The notes: generated by a model from the sequence alone, not told the origin. 64,000 nt of DNA from Paenibacillus sp. SZ31 (GCF_012912005.1 NZ_JABBEA010000015.1:79006-143005); one strand, 5' to 3'. Shown: positions 23,253 to 31,834, counted from the stretch's first letter. Numbers and translations: made by a program.

Positions 23253-25859
23253 ATGGAAGGTAATATGTTGTATCATCAGTATTTGAAGCCGAAGTCTGAA
23301 TATTACGGCAAACAAGAGTTAAATGAAAAATCTAATGAGTATGAACTAAATAAAGTACCTCATACATATGCTGTACTATCAACAAGTGAATCTGTTTGGA
23401 AGCAATATCATGTTAGGAATAAATTCCTTCCAGAGCAAGGATGGAAAATTCATGTAACTTCATCTTTTGAAGAATCGCAGAACTTACTGGATAAGGTTGC
23501 GCAGCTATGTCTAGATAAGAATATTGACTTCAAGCACTTGAAGAATAAACAAAGCTTTATTAAGGTGAATTCAAAGAATGCTAATCGTGCTACTTCTGGT
23601 AAGTTTATAACAATATATCCTATTAGTAACGAAGAATTTGTTGAATTGCTAGATATGATTTCATTAATAACTCAGGATTTTAAAAAGGGACCCTATATTC
23701 TCAGTGATAGAAGATGGAAGGCTAGTAATGTGTTCTATAGGTATGGAGGATTTAGTAAAGTTCTCAATGAACATGGTGAATATTGTATTAGAGATGAGAA
23801 AGGTAATTTAATCATAGATCAAAGAACACCCTTTTACCAAGTTCCTGACTTTGTAAAAGATTTTGACGAATATCTTAATACCATTAACCTTTCTGATGAT
23901 TCAGAAACAAACAAGGAAAGTCATTTAAAGCGGTATAAGATTGAAACTGCTCTTAGTTATAGTAACGCTGGAGGCGTATATTTAGCTCATCGAAAGCACG
24001 ATAATATGAAAGTGATCATTAAGGAAGCTAGACCCAATGCTGGTTTAGATGGGATATGTCAAGATGCTTTAGCAAGACAAACTAACGAATACGACGCTTT
24101 AAAAACGCTCCAGAATGTAACGGGTGTTGTTGATTTCATTGAATACTTCCAAGAATGGGAACACTACTTTTTGGTAGAAGAATTCATTGAAGGCCGAGAT
24201 TTAAGACAATGGCTTGCGCGATATTTTCCATTCTTTGAGGGCAGTGAGGGTATGAATAACTATGCTCGAAAAGTGAAGAAAATACTATTGCAACTGCTAT
24301 CTATAATAGAAGAAATGCATAATAGTGGAATCGCTATGGGTGATTTGCAACCAGCGAATGTGATGGTAAGGGAAGACTTAAGTGTTAGGATAATTGATTT
24401 TGAAACTGCCATGCCTGTAAACTCTGAAAACAAGCCCAATATGGCTACATTGGGATTTTCCTCTCAGGAAATGAAGGTTAATGGGGCAAGAGATTGGTAT
24501 GGATTGAAGAGGTTGGTCAGGTATTTAGCACTTCCAGTTTTAACTTCAGAAGACTTGGATGTGTATCTGCAAAGTAATCATCTTCGATGGATAAAGGAAA
24601 ACTATGAAAGTTCATTTTATCATTTCATTGAAGATATACAAAAAAAATGTAATGAGAAAATTAGATTTTATCAAGACTGTATTTCTAAAGAATCTAATCT
24701 AGAATATGAGAAAAACGAGTTTAACGTGTCTTATATAATCAATAGTTTGATTAAAGGGATTATTAATAATTTTACAGAAGATGAGAGATTAATTAATGGA
24801 GATATTCGTCAGTATGAGATGAGGGGCGGCAAGTTTAACTTTTTAACTGGGGGCAGTGGTGCTGCTTTCACACTCCATAAAGTTGATTCCAGTACTTCAG
24901 AAGTGAATGATTGGATTGAAAATGTTCTGTTAGACAATTTATCACAAGTTGAAGGTAATGGATTACTTACTGGTAGAACTGGAATATTGGCAATGCTCTA
25001 TAATCAAGGTTATACAAAAGTGGTCTTAAATGATTTGAAGCTATTAAAAGATAGTATTAGTGAGACTAATATTACTTTACGATCAGGTCTTTCAGGTATT
25101 GGGTTGTTCGTTATTAGTGTATATTTTGAAACTGGAAATATGGAATACTTACAGTTTGCAAAAGACATTGCTAAGTTAATTGATGTTAATAAAAAGAAAA
25201 AAACGTCATTAAAAGTTAATGACTGGATGACGGTAGAAATAGGATTAATTGATGGCTTATCTGGCGTAGCGCTGTTTTATTCTGCGCTGTACTCAGCTAC
25301 CAACAGTAAAGAGTATTTGGAAAAGGCTAAGTCATTACTTGAAGAAGATCTGATGAAGACTAAAGTAGATGATATGTCCGGCGTATTACAAACATTTGAT
25401 CAAAGAAATCGTCTGTTGCCCTATCTTTCTGGAGGTTCAATTGGAATTGCTATTTCCATTTGGTTCTTCAACCATGTGAGTGGACAAGAGCTGTACAGGG
25501 AAGAGATGGAGGCAATTTTAAAATTATCAAAGATTCGTTCCACGATTAGCGGTAGCTTGTTTGATGGTGCGGGAAGCTTTCTTTTATTGCCATGTATGGT
25601 GGAAAACGGCGAAGCTCGAGAAAAAATTCTTGCCGATGTATTGAGTTTACTTAATATCTTCATAATCAAAAAGGATAGTTACTACGTATATCCAGGGCAA
25701 TTTTCTTATAGATTAGCTGATGATGTGTATACAGGTAGTTCAGGGATAATATTAGCATTATTGGGGATCGTCAAAAATAATCCACTCTACTGGTTACCAC
25801 TTGTCAACACAGATAATTTCCTGGAAAGAACGAAAGCCAAGACGGTATCAGAAAATTGA
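23253..25859 (+). CDS. Class III lanthipeptide synthetase LanKC
   Basis: An 868-residue three-domain enzyme. Residues about 1-220 are the lyase region typical of LanKC (FKKGPYILSDRRWKASNVFY). Residues about 229-480 are the kinase-like domain, with AGGVYLAH as the glycine loop, VIIKEARP for the lysine, MGDLQPANVMV for the catalytic loop and IIDFETA for the metal loop. From about 520 follows a LanC-like cyclase (GLLTGRTGILAML, GLIDGLSGVALFY, SGSLFDGAGS). The cyclase lacks the Cys and Cys-His zinc ligands of class I, II and IV enzymes, which places it in class III. I chose the ATG at 23253 because GAGG lies 7 bases upstream; the frame is open further with GTG codons. It phosphorylates and dehydrates Ser/Thr and forms (methyl)lanthionine or labionin. 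The substrate gene lies 51 bases downstream. Confidence 0.95.
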   Translation: MEGNMLYHQYLKPKSEYYGKQELNEKSNEYELNKVPHTYAVLSTSESVWKQYHVRNKFLPEQGWKIHVTSSFEESQNLLDKVAQLCLDKNIDFKHLKNKQSFIKVNSKNANRATSGKFITIYPISNEEFVELLDMISLITQDFKKGPYILSDRRWKASNVFYRYGGFSKVLNEHGEYCIRDEKGNLIIDQRTPFYQVPDFVKDFDEYLNTINLSDDSETNKESHLKRYKIETALSYSNAGGVYLAHRKHDNMKVIIKEARPNAGLDGICQDALARQTNEYDALKTLQNVTGVVDFIEYFQEWEHYFLVEEFIEGRDLRQWLARYFPFFEGSEGMNNYARKVKKILLQLLSIIEEMHNSGIAMGDLQPANVMVREDLSVRIIDFETAMPVNSENKPNMATLGFSSQEMKVNGARDWYGLKRLVRYLALPVLTSEDLDVYLQSNHLRWIKENYESSFYHFIEDIQKKCNEKIRFYQDCISKESNLEYEKNEFNVSYIINSLIKGIINNFTEDERLINGDIRQYEMRGGKFNFLTGGSGAAFTLHKVDSSTSEVNDWIENVLLDNLSQVEGNGLLTGRTGILAMLYNQGYTKVVLNDLKLLKDSISETNITLRSGLSGIGLFVISVYFETGNMEYLQFAKDIAKLIDVNKKKKTSLKVNDWMTVEIGLIDGLSGVALFYSALYSATNSKEYLEKAKSLLEEDLMKTKVDDMSGVLQTFDQRNRLLPYLSGGSIGIAISIWFFNHVSGQELYREEMEAILKLSKIRSTISGSLFDGAGSFLLLPCMVENGEAREKILADVLSLLNIFIIKKDSYYVYPGQFSYRLADDVYTGSSGIILALLGIVKNNPLYWLPLVNTDNFLERTKAKTVSEN

Positions 25860-25910
25860 GGGAAATAAATATCAATACATTTACATTACTAAAATAAGGA
25901 GGTGAAAAGA

Positions 25911-26048
25911 ATGAACGAAGTATTGGAATTGCAAAAATTAGCGCATAACACAGACGATAAAGGTCAAGATGTAGAGGCAGCATTTACATGGCCTATTTCA
26001 ACAATTACCACTGGCCAGCTCTCAACAGTATGTATTATTAATAATTAA
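25911..26048 (+). CDS. Class III lanthipeptide precursor LanA (45 residues)
   Basis: A short gene with a perfect ribosome binding site (AAGGAGGTGAAAAGA before ATG), 51 bases after lanKC. The peptide begins MNEVLELQKLAHNTDD: VLELQ is the leader motif that class III synthetases recognise (compare ILELQ in labyrinthopeptin leaders). The leader is acidic and lacks Gly-Gly. The likely core is the C-terminal 20 or so residues, from about FTWPISTITTGQ to LSTVCIINN, with six Ser/Thr and one Cys (residue 41). Ser38-x2-Cys41 could form a lanthionine, and an upstream Thr or Ser could join in a labionin. The exact cleavage site is unknown; no dedicated protease is nearby. Confidence 0.9.
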   Translation: MNEVLELQKLAHNTDDKGQDVEAAFTWPISTITTGQLSTVCIINN

Positions 26049-26063
26049 ATGAGTCTCTAATAT

Positions 26064-26113
26064 TAAATAAGCTGTTGCTTAGCTGAAAAATCAGCTAAGC
26101 AACAGCTTATTTA
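26064..26113 (+). terminator. Strong terminator after lanA
   Basis: A perfect 23-bp inverted repeat (26064-26086 and 26091-26113) with an AAAA loop; the ends are TAAATAAGC and GCTTATTTA. It closes the lanKC-lanA operon and, being symmetrical, also faces the convergent second regulator gene. The next 200 bases (to 26322) show no supported gene. Confidence 0.92.
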
Positions 26114-26322
26114 TCTTCGGTGTGTCATCCAACCCCTCATAATGGGTTGCCATCCCGTAGAGTTGTTTGAATTTTGAAAAATCACTCTACAACATATCGT
26201 TCCTTATAGTAGTAATAGTTATGATTCATAGGAAATCGTTAGGTGTTTTTTTACTAACTCTTGTCATTTCTAAATGTGGCTGCTATTGCTTATTAACTCA
26301 GTGATAGGCTCTCAGACACGTC

Positions 26323-27132
26323 CTAATGAAACTTTTTCATAAAACTTCCACGATCATTTACTGTACATTTTGTATAAATTTTCTTCACGAAATTCCTAAC
26401 TGTGCCCTCAGTAATTCCAAGTTGTTCACTTATAAATAATGCCCCTTTATTCTGTAACCACAGTGCAGCAACTTCACATTCTCTATTGGTTAAACTGTAT
26501 GTATTGAATAAGGCTTGTACTCGCTGGTTGTTGCTTAATTCTTTCTCAAGTTCAAGTTCAATAGAGGAGACTATGGAGGAAACTAGAGCAAATATACTGT
26601 CGTATATAAATGGTGTAGAACGAGAGAAGTTCATATAAGCAATGATATCTCCCTGAACTTTGATGGGGCAGCAAAGACATAGCCAATCTTTAAAGAATAA
26701 CAGCTGATGCTCATCTCCTTTAAGAAATACGTTATGTCCTGTTTCTAGGGCAATTGAAATTGCATTAATTCCTCCTGAATCCAGTGCCATCGAACTCCCT
26801 AAACCAACCTCTAAAGGTTTAAGACCGTTATGAAGCGTTTCTTCTCCGATAAGGTCCAATAGAATCCCTTCTAAATCGGTCAGAAAAAAAAGATGCGAGT
26901 AGAAGAGCTGTTCTTGTACCCTGCCTGTATTGAATCTGAATATCTTCAATAATCTCTTATTCCGTTGCAATCGTTCTTTCAATTCTATTTTAGGAATCTG
27001 GTGTACTGCTTCTGTATTAGCATTTTTTTTGTAAACTTCTCTCCACTTCATCGATTGTTTCGGAGGAAAGTCAGAAATACAACTCCAATTTTGTGGAATG
27101 GCTATTGTAAGATTTTTTTCAATGATACTCAT
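26323..27132 (-). CDS. GAF-LuxR transcriptional regulator 2
   Basis: A 269-residue paralogue of the regulator at 22079. It has the same GAF motif (GINAISIALETGHNVFLKGD, then WLCLCCPIKVQGDIIAYMNF) and a C-terminal LuxR-type helix-turn-helix (LTNRECEVAALWLQNKGALF, ITEGTVRNFVKKIY). I chose the ATG at 27132, with GAGG nine bases upstream. It faces the lanA terminator, so the two regulators bracket lanKC-lanA. The two differ enough in the GAF domain to sense different ligands. It may act on its own promoter, where a related palindrome is found. Confidence 0.85.
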   Translation of the reverse strand: MSIIEKNLTIAIPQNWSCISDFPPKQSMKWREVYKKNANTEAVHQIPKIELKERLQRNKRLLKIFRFNTGRVQEQLFYSHLFFLTDLEGILLDLIGEETLHNGLKPLEVGLGSSMALDSGGINAISIALETGHNVFLKGDEHQLLFFKDWLCLCCPIKVQGDIIAYMNFSRSTPFIYDSIFALVSSIVSSIELELEKELSNNQRVQALFNTYSLTNRECEVAALWLQNKGALFISEQLGITEGTVRNFVKKIYTKCTVNDRGSFMKKFH

Positions 27133-27156
27133 GTTAATCATCCTCATATTATTAAT

Positions 27157-27184
27157 ATACAATTTCTAGTACTAGTATTAGTAT
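27157..27184. promoter_or_regulatory. Imperfect palindrome upstream of regulator 2
   Basis: CTAGTACTAG (27166-27175) is perfect and lies within outer arms ATAC and GTAT. The central AGTACT is identical to the centre of the lanKC operator, but the ATATCC half-sites are not conserved. It may be an autoregulatory site of regulator 2. Confidence 0.45.
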
Positions 27185-27306
27185 ATAGTTAAATATGCCC
27201 ATAGGCAAATTACACTCTTTTAAGTTAACTTAAGTTACAAAGACGTTATTTACGGTAATATTACCTATAAAATCCATTTGTGATTTATCTAGACTAATAG
27301 CGTAAA

Positions 27307-27322
27307 AGTTCCACGTGAAACG
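27307..27322. promoter_or_regulatory. parS-like sequence
   Basis: The bases GTTCCACGTGAAAC (27308-27321) match the inner 14 positions of the ParB/Spo0J parS consensus TGTTNCACGTGAAACA; only the two outermost bases differ. It is intergenic, as many parS sites are. ParB binding and a position near the replication origin are unproven. Confidence 0.45.
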
Positions 27323-27370
27323 TAGCTATACCCATAAGTTTGGGTAAAGTTGTAGATGGGTACAGCTACG
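27321..27370. repeat. Large inverted repeat upstream of the carboxylesterase
   Basis: CGTAGCTATACCCAT (27321-27335) pairs with ATGGGTACAGCTACG (27356-27370) with one mismatch. It is not followed by a T-run, so it is not an obvious terminator. It could be a regulatory hairpin or a scar of an insertion at the edge of the AT-rich island. Confidence 0.55.
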
Positions 27371-27437
27371 ATTTATACTCAAAGTGATACGCGTAATCGT
27401 TAGTCTAACCTATTCATGGAGAGGAAGTAGAAGCGGC

Positions 27438-28895
27438 ATGAAAGAACTTCAAGTTGCAACGAAGTACGGTACTGTTCAAGGCGAGCTTTTGTATGGTGCA
27501 AGCGTATGGAAGGGTATACCCTATGCTAACCCCCCAGTAGGTGAGTTGCGTTTCCAGGCTCCGGTTCAACCCGAGTCATGGGAGGGAATAAGACAGGCCA
27601 CTCAATTTGGACCTGAGAATATACAGCCACGAAACCATCAACCAGTAGGTGTGACAGGAACCCCGAATGAATCAGAAGATAGTCTATATCTGAACATCTG
27701 GGCACCTGAGGAAAAGGGGGCTGCACCACTACCGGTTATGGTGTGGATTCATGGTGGTTCCTTTGTAGCCGGCTCCGGAAGTTTCCCTGTATATGATGGT
27801 ACACAGTTGGCCCTTCGAGGTGACTTAATCGTCGTGACGATCAACTACCGACTTGGACCACTCGGATTCATGCATATGGCACCGCTTGGCGACGCATTTT
27901 CCACGAATGTTGGTCTGCTGGATCAGGTGGCGGCGTTGCAATGGGTGAAAGATAACATCTCTGCTTTTGGCGGTGATGCGAACCAAGTCACGGTATTCGG
28001 AGAATCGGCAGGCAGCATGAGTATCGCAGCGTTGATGGCTATGCCTGCCTCCAAGGGACTGTTCCAACGTGTCATTATGCAAAGTGGAGCTTCACAGTTT
28101 ATGCCAGCAGAACAAGCATCTGCTGTGCGCGATGGCATGCTGAAGATTCTTGGCATAGAGCCAGATAATCTCCAGAAGCTAAAGACCATTCCGGCAGAGC
28201 AAATCATTGCAGCCGCAGAAACGATCAAACAGCAGAGCGGTGCAGGGATGGCCTTGTTATTCCAGCCTGTACTGGATGGAGTAACTCTGCCTCAGACGCC
28301 GCTTCAGGCAGTAATCGAGGGTGCGGCGCAGGATATTCCTGTGCTAATCGGCACAACGTTGCATGAAGGTTCGCTATTCATCCAGCCACATATTCCGTAT
28401 TCACCAGAGATCGATATGGTACAAGCCGTTGACTTTATGACGCCGGATCTGGAGAATCGTGCAGCTATTGCAGACAGCTATCCCAAAACGGCAGATGGTC
28501 AGGCGCAAGTCATGACCGATCTATATTTCTGGCGTTCTTCGGTACAATATGCGGCTGCACAGCAGCAACATGCGCCAGTGTGGATGTATCGTTTCGATTG
28601 GGTGATGCCAGAGCATCCGTTGCTTCATAAATCGGTTCACAGCATTGAAATGTACTTTGTCTTCAACACACTGCCTGCATTGAAATATATGAATGCCGAG
28701 CCGGACGAGGCCGCAGCAGAACTGGCGCTCAAAGTACAGGATGCTTGGATTTCTTTTGCCAAGAACGGTAAACCAGCCACCGCAGGGCTGGACTGGCCTA
28801 CTTATGAGCAGGATCGTGCGACATTGATCTTCAACCATGAGATTGAAGTTGTACATGATCCTGAGGCATTCAAACGTGAGTTACTGGGGCTGTAG
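27438..28895 (+). CDS. Carboxylesterase type B (PnbA-like)
   Basis: A 485-residue alpha/beta hydrolase of the carboxylesterase/para-nitrobenzyl esterase family. It shows VWKGIPYANPPVGELRFQAP near residue 22, the oxyanion segment VWIHGGSFVAGSGS, the nucleophile elbow FGESAGSMS (Ser near residue 187) and a His segment KSVHSIEMYFVFN near 395. The usual family length is about 490. It hydrolyses carboxylic esters in the cytoplasm; the substrate is not evident. I chose the ATG at 27438 (MKELQVATKYG), preceded by GGAGAGGAAG. GC content rises here compared with the island to the left. Confidence 0.93.
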   Translation: MKELQVATKYGTVQGELLYGASVWKGIPYANPPVGELRFQAPVQPESWEGIRQATQFGPENIQPRNHQPVGVTGTPNESEDSLYLNIWAPEEKGAAPLPVMVWIHGGSFVAGSGSFPVYDGTQLALRGDLIVVTINYRLGPLGFMHMAPLGDAFSTNVGLLDQVAALQWVKDNISAFGGDANQVTVFGESAGSMSIAALMAMPASKGLFQRVIMQSGASQFMPAEQASAVRDGMLKILGIEPDNLQKLKTIPAEQIIAAAETIKQQSGAGMALLFQPVLDGVTLPQTPLQAVIEGAAQDIPVLIGTTLHEGSLFIQPHIPYSPEIDMVQAVDFMTPDLENRAAIADSYPKTADGQAQVMTDLYFWRSSVQYAAAQQQHAPVWMYRFDWVMPEHPLLHKSVHSIEMYFVFNTLPALKYMNAEPDEAAAELALKVQDAWISFAKNGKPATAGLDWPTYEQDRATLIFNHEIEVVHDPEAFKRELLGL

Positions 28896-28954
28896 TCCGA
28901 ACGTGCTGTCGCATCCATGCAATGCATAACTAGCTATAAGGCCACAATTATAAA

Positions 28955-28996
28955 AAAAGGCGACCTCCATTCTTTATCATGGAAGTCGCCTTTTCT
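28955..28996 (+). terminator. Rho-independent terminator after the carboxylesterase
   Basis: AAGGCGACCTCCAT (28957-28970) pairs with ATGGAAGTCGCCTT (28979-28992) with one mismatch, preceded by an A-run and followed by TTCT. It may also serve the convergent gene at 29032. Confidence 0.88.
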
Positions 28997-29031
28997 AATG
29001 CCGGGTTACGGATGCACAGCAGACATGTTAA

Positions 29032-30183
29032 CTATTTACGAGAGGCCCGCGTGCGGGATACCTCATCGAAGTAGAAGGAACGTTTTCCACGGGAGAACAG
29101 GACAATTACGATATGGATGAACAGTATGAAGGAGATCAGCATAGATAGACCAAACATTCCCACAGAGATCCATGCGCGATAGGGCTCAAGCATGACATCC
29201 GGATGACCGGAAAACGCATAATCGTTGACCAAGCGAACGATCGTAAATAGTAGCCATGGAACATAGATTGCGACAAATCTCTTGAATAACGATTCACTGG
29301 TAGGTGTGCCGGTCTGACGATCCACATAGCGGAAGCGCAAGATGGCCGAACCTGGAGTTACCCCATTTCGCACCCAAGGGATGAAGAATAGAACCATGAC
29401 CATAGCAATGGATGTACTCAACGCATCACTGATCGCATCAGACGCTGTAAAGATGGAGATCAGATTCGAAAGGAAGACAACAATGACTCCATCGATCATC
29501 AGTGCGAGCAATTGAGGCATAGTATACACTCGGTTTTGCTCGACAATCTGGTCGCTCTTTTCCTGAATGCTTTCACGTGATGGGAATAAAGCAAGCAGGA
29601 TGGGAGCTGTGACAAATCCAAGTACGGTTCCTGACGTATTCAATAACAGATCATCTACATCGAAGAGACGGTAAGGACAATTATAATACCCGTAGAATCC
29701 GGTGATTTGTGTGATCTCGAAGAACAAAGAAAGCCCGAATCCGCCAAGCAAGGCATACGTCCAGAACGATCTCTTTTGAAAAAAATAACGAATATATACA
29801 CCCAGCGGCATGAGAAGCAGGACATTGAACAGCACTTGCAGAAAGGCTCTGCCCTGAATCATTCCGATATAGCTGGATGGCTGAGACCATACAATGGGTG
29901 TTTCTTTCATAATGTCTTTGACAAAGGTGAATGGAACCAGATTGTAGTAGATCGTGTCAGCGGCTTGCTGCGCACAGGTATCTCGCGTAGTCGGAAACGG
30001 GAGAATGACAAGGCAATAGGCAGCCAGAATATAAAAGATGAAGGAAAAGCTGACGCCAAACCGCGACCAGCTAAAGAAGCCGTCTTTGCGATATCCATAG
30101 ATCAACCACGGTACCAGCAAGAACATGGCTGCGACGACAAAGATCAAAAAAGCCGTTTGCACAGGGAAAACATATGAAGACAT
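29032..30183 (-). CDS. VanZ-RDD two-domain membrane protein
   Basis: A 383-residue polytopic membrane protein. Residues about 1-205 form a VanZ-like domain, with YYNLVPF, FNVLLLMPLGVYIRYFF and RLFDVDDLLLNTSGTVLGF as its hallmarks. Residues about 225-370 form an RDD domain (PQLLALMIDGVIVVFLSN, TPGSAILRFRYVDRQTGTPT). VanZ in enterococci gives low-level teicoplanin resistance by an unclear mechanism; RDD domains are poorly defined membrane modules. The fusion is common in Paenibacillus relatives as far as I recall. It is transcribed alone. The role is probably in the envelope. Confidence 0.85.
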   Translation of the reverse strand: MSSYVFPVQTAFLIFVVAAMFLLVPWLIYGYRKDGFFSWSRFGVSFSFIFYILAAYCLVILPFPTTRDTCAQQAADTIYYNLVPFTFVKDIMKETPIVWSQPSSYIGMIQGRAFLQVLFNVLLLMPLGVYIRYFFQKRSFWTYALLGGFGLSLFFEITQITGFYGYYNCPYRLFDVDDLLLNTSGTVLGFVTAPILLALFPSRESIQEKSDQIVEQNRVYTMPQLLALMIDGVIVVFLSNLISIFTASDAISDALSTSIAMVMVLFFIPWVRNGVTPGSAILRFRYVDRQTGTPTSESLFKRFVAIYVPWLLFTIVRLVNDYAFSGHPDVMLEPYRAWISVGMFGLSMLISFILFIHIVIVLFSRGKRSFYFDEVSRTRASRK

Positions 30184-30421
30184 GAGTAGGCACTCCTTTG
30201 GTAGTAAATATAGTAACTCTCATGGAGAAATGAGGAGATTCATGTAATGAGTAGCGCGTATATAATAGTTACATCATAAGTAGTTACCCTTAAAGTGAGG
30301 GAGGCATGAACCTTAAATTTGGTTTAAATCCATTCATGCAGTGACCAAGCGTATGGAACATACCGCCGAAATCCCGTATACTTGCGGGAAAGCCAATCGT
30401 AGAATGGAGAGTTTAATACAT

Positions 30422-30763
30422 ATGTCTAATTTGCCTAACTGCCCGAAATGTAATTCTGAGTACACGTACGAGGATGGTAACCTGCTGGTCTGCCCGGAGT
30501 GTGCGCATGAATGGTCTCTGGAAGCAGACAATGAGAACGCAGAGGATGCAAAAGTAATCCGTGATGCCAACGGAAATGTGCTAAGTGATGGCGATACCGT
30601 TACGGTCATTAAAGATCTGAAGGTAAAAGGTAGCTCGCTCGTGGTTAAACAGGGCACCAAGGTGAAGAATATCCGCCTGATTGATGGGGATCATGATATT
30701 GATTGCAAGATCGACAGCTTGGGTGCGATGAAGTTGAAGTCTGAGTTTGTGAAAAAGATATAA
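30422..30763 (+). CDS. PhnA/YjdM-like zinc-ribbon protein
   Basis: A 113-residue protein. The N-terminal zinc ribbon has the pairs CPKC and CPEC (NCPKCNSEYTYEDGNLLVCP), and the C-terminal part is a small beta-barrel with DANGNVLSDGDTVTVIKDLKVKG, the standard YjdM/PhnA sequence. The name comes from old linkage to phosphonate genes, but the protein is not known to be a phosphonoacetate hydrolase; its role is unclear. I chose the ATG at 30422, with GGAGAG about 10 bases upstream. It stands alone. Confidence 0.92.
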   Translation: MSNLPNCPKCNSEYTYEDGNLLVCPECAHEWSLEADNENAEDAKVIRDANGNVLSDGDTVTVIKDLKVKGSSLVVKQGTKVKNIRLIDGDHDIDCKIDSLGAMKLKSEFVKKI

Positions 30764-30911
30764 GATCGAGAAACGTTCAGTTCCGCATTCAACGGGAATT
30801 GAACGTTTTTTTGTTTGACAGGAAATATTTAGTAGACATATACTGGTTGGAATTTAATTTTTTGCACATGGTTGGGTGGTCTACATATAAGAAAAGGCAG
30901 GTGTCAGAGCG

Positions 30912-31724
30912 ATGAAGAGAGATCACATTATTGAATATTATTCTGGGTTTGATGAGTGGGGGAGACTGGAGCGGGAACCGATTGAGTTCATTATTAACAT
31001 GCATTACATCAGGGAGCATCTCCCTGCTACTGGTTATATTCTGGATAATGGCGCAGGACCGGGAAAGTATGCCATGGAACTGGCGAAGCTGGGGTACCAG
31101 GTCACTTTATCTGATCTGACACCGTCCTCCGTGGATACTGCACGGGAAAAGGCTCATGAGTTTGGATTGATGCAGTATTTCAATGGATTCCATGTTCTTG
31201 ATGCCACTTCGCTCTTGGGTATTGCCGACGAGACGTATGATGCGTGTCTCATGCTGGGGCCGTTATATCATCTGCAGACTGTCGAGGAGCGTGTGGCTGC
31301 TGTAAGAGAGTTGTATCGTGTAACCAAGCGGGGAGGCGTGGTGTTTGTAGCGATGCAAAGCCGAATGCGCATGAGTATCAATTCGCTGCAATCCCCAAAG
31401 AACTGGAAACCGAATGATCACATGGCAGCAATCCGTTCTTTTGTAGAAAAAGGTATATTCGATCATCAGGATCACGGAAGATTTACGGGTGCTTATTACT
31501 TTAATATTCAGGACATTACACCGTTCATGGAACAGCACAACTTCGAAACTGTCGATTTGATTGGGTCATCGAGCCTTAGAGCCATGCTCACGGATGAGCA
31601 GCAGCAATACTGGAAAGAGCGTGGCGAGTACGAAGAACTCATTCAATATATGATAGATGCTGCGAAAGACCCTTCCATACTGGGGATCTCATCTCACTTG
31701 CTGTACATCGGGAGAAAGAAATAA
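30912..31724 (+). CDS. Class I SAM-dependent methyltransferase
   Basis: A 270-residue methyltransferase. The SAM-binding motif I is ILDNGAGPGKYAMELAKLGY near residue 43, followed by acidic motif II (VTLSDLTPSSV) and motif IV DACLMLGPLYHL near residue 112. The GPLYHL motif is common in uncharacterised Bacillales methyltransferases acting on small molecules. CAGGTG precedes the ATG. The substrate is unknown. It is monocistronic as far as I can see. Confidence 0.9.
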   Translation: MKRDHIIEYYSGFDEWGRLEREPIEFIINMHYIREHLPATGYILDNGAGPGKYAMELAKLGYQVTLSDLTPSSVDTAREKAHEFGLMQYFNGFHVLDATSLLGIADETYDACLMLGPLYHLQTVEERVAAVRELYRVTKRGGVVFVAMQSRMRMSINSLQSPKNWKPNDHMAAIRSFVEKGIFDHQDHGRFTGAYYFNIQDITPFMEQHNFETVDLIGSSSLRAMLTDEQQQYWKERGEYEELIQYMIDAAKDPSILGISSHLLYIGRKK

Positions 31725-31777
31725 TAGATTTACAGGCAATACTCTAAAAAATGTATTTAATTTAGAATGTCAGCCCA

Positions 31778-31804
31778 TGGAATACTGTTTCCACATGATA
31801 TAAT
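31778..31804 (+). promoter_or_regulatory. Promoter with a dyad for the retropepsin pair
   Basis: TATAAT at 31799-31804 is a consensus -10. Upstream, TGGAA (31778) and TTCCA (31789) form a dyad with a 6-base gap over the spacer and -35 region, a possible repressor site. Confidence 0.45.
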
Positions 31805-31834
31805 ATCTCTATCTAATGGTCTGGAGGTGTCACT

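Noticed and set aside
23253..25859. Class IV (LanL) rather than class III assignment of the lanthipeptide synthetase
   Set aside because: The cyclase domain lacks the Cys and Cys-His zinc ligands needed in class IV; only one unrelated Cys is present in that region.
26222..26305. Short plus-strand frame of 27 residues with a CGCYC motif after lanA, looking like another precursor peptide
   Set aside because: It lies after the strong terminator, has no ribosome binding site, and has no class III leader motif or Gly-Gly leader.
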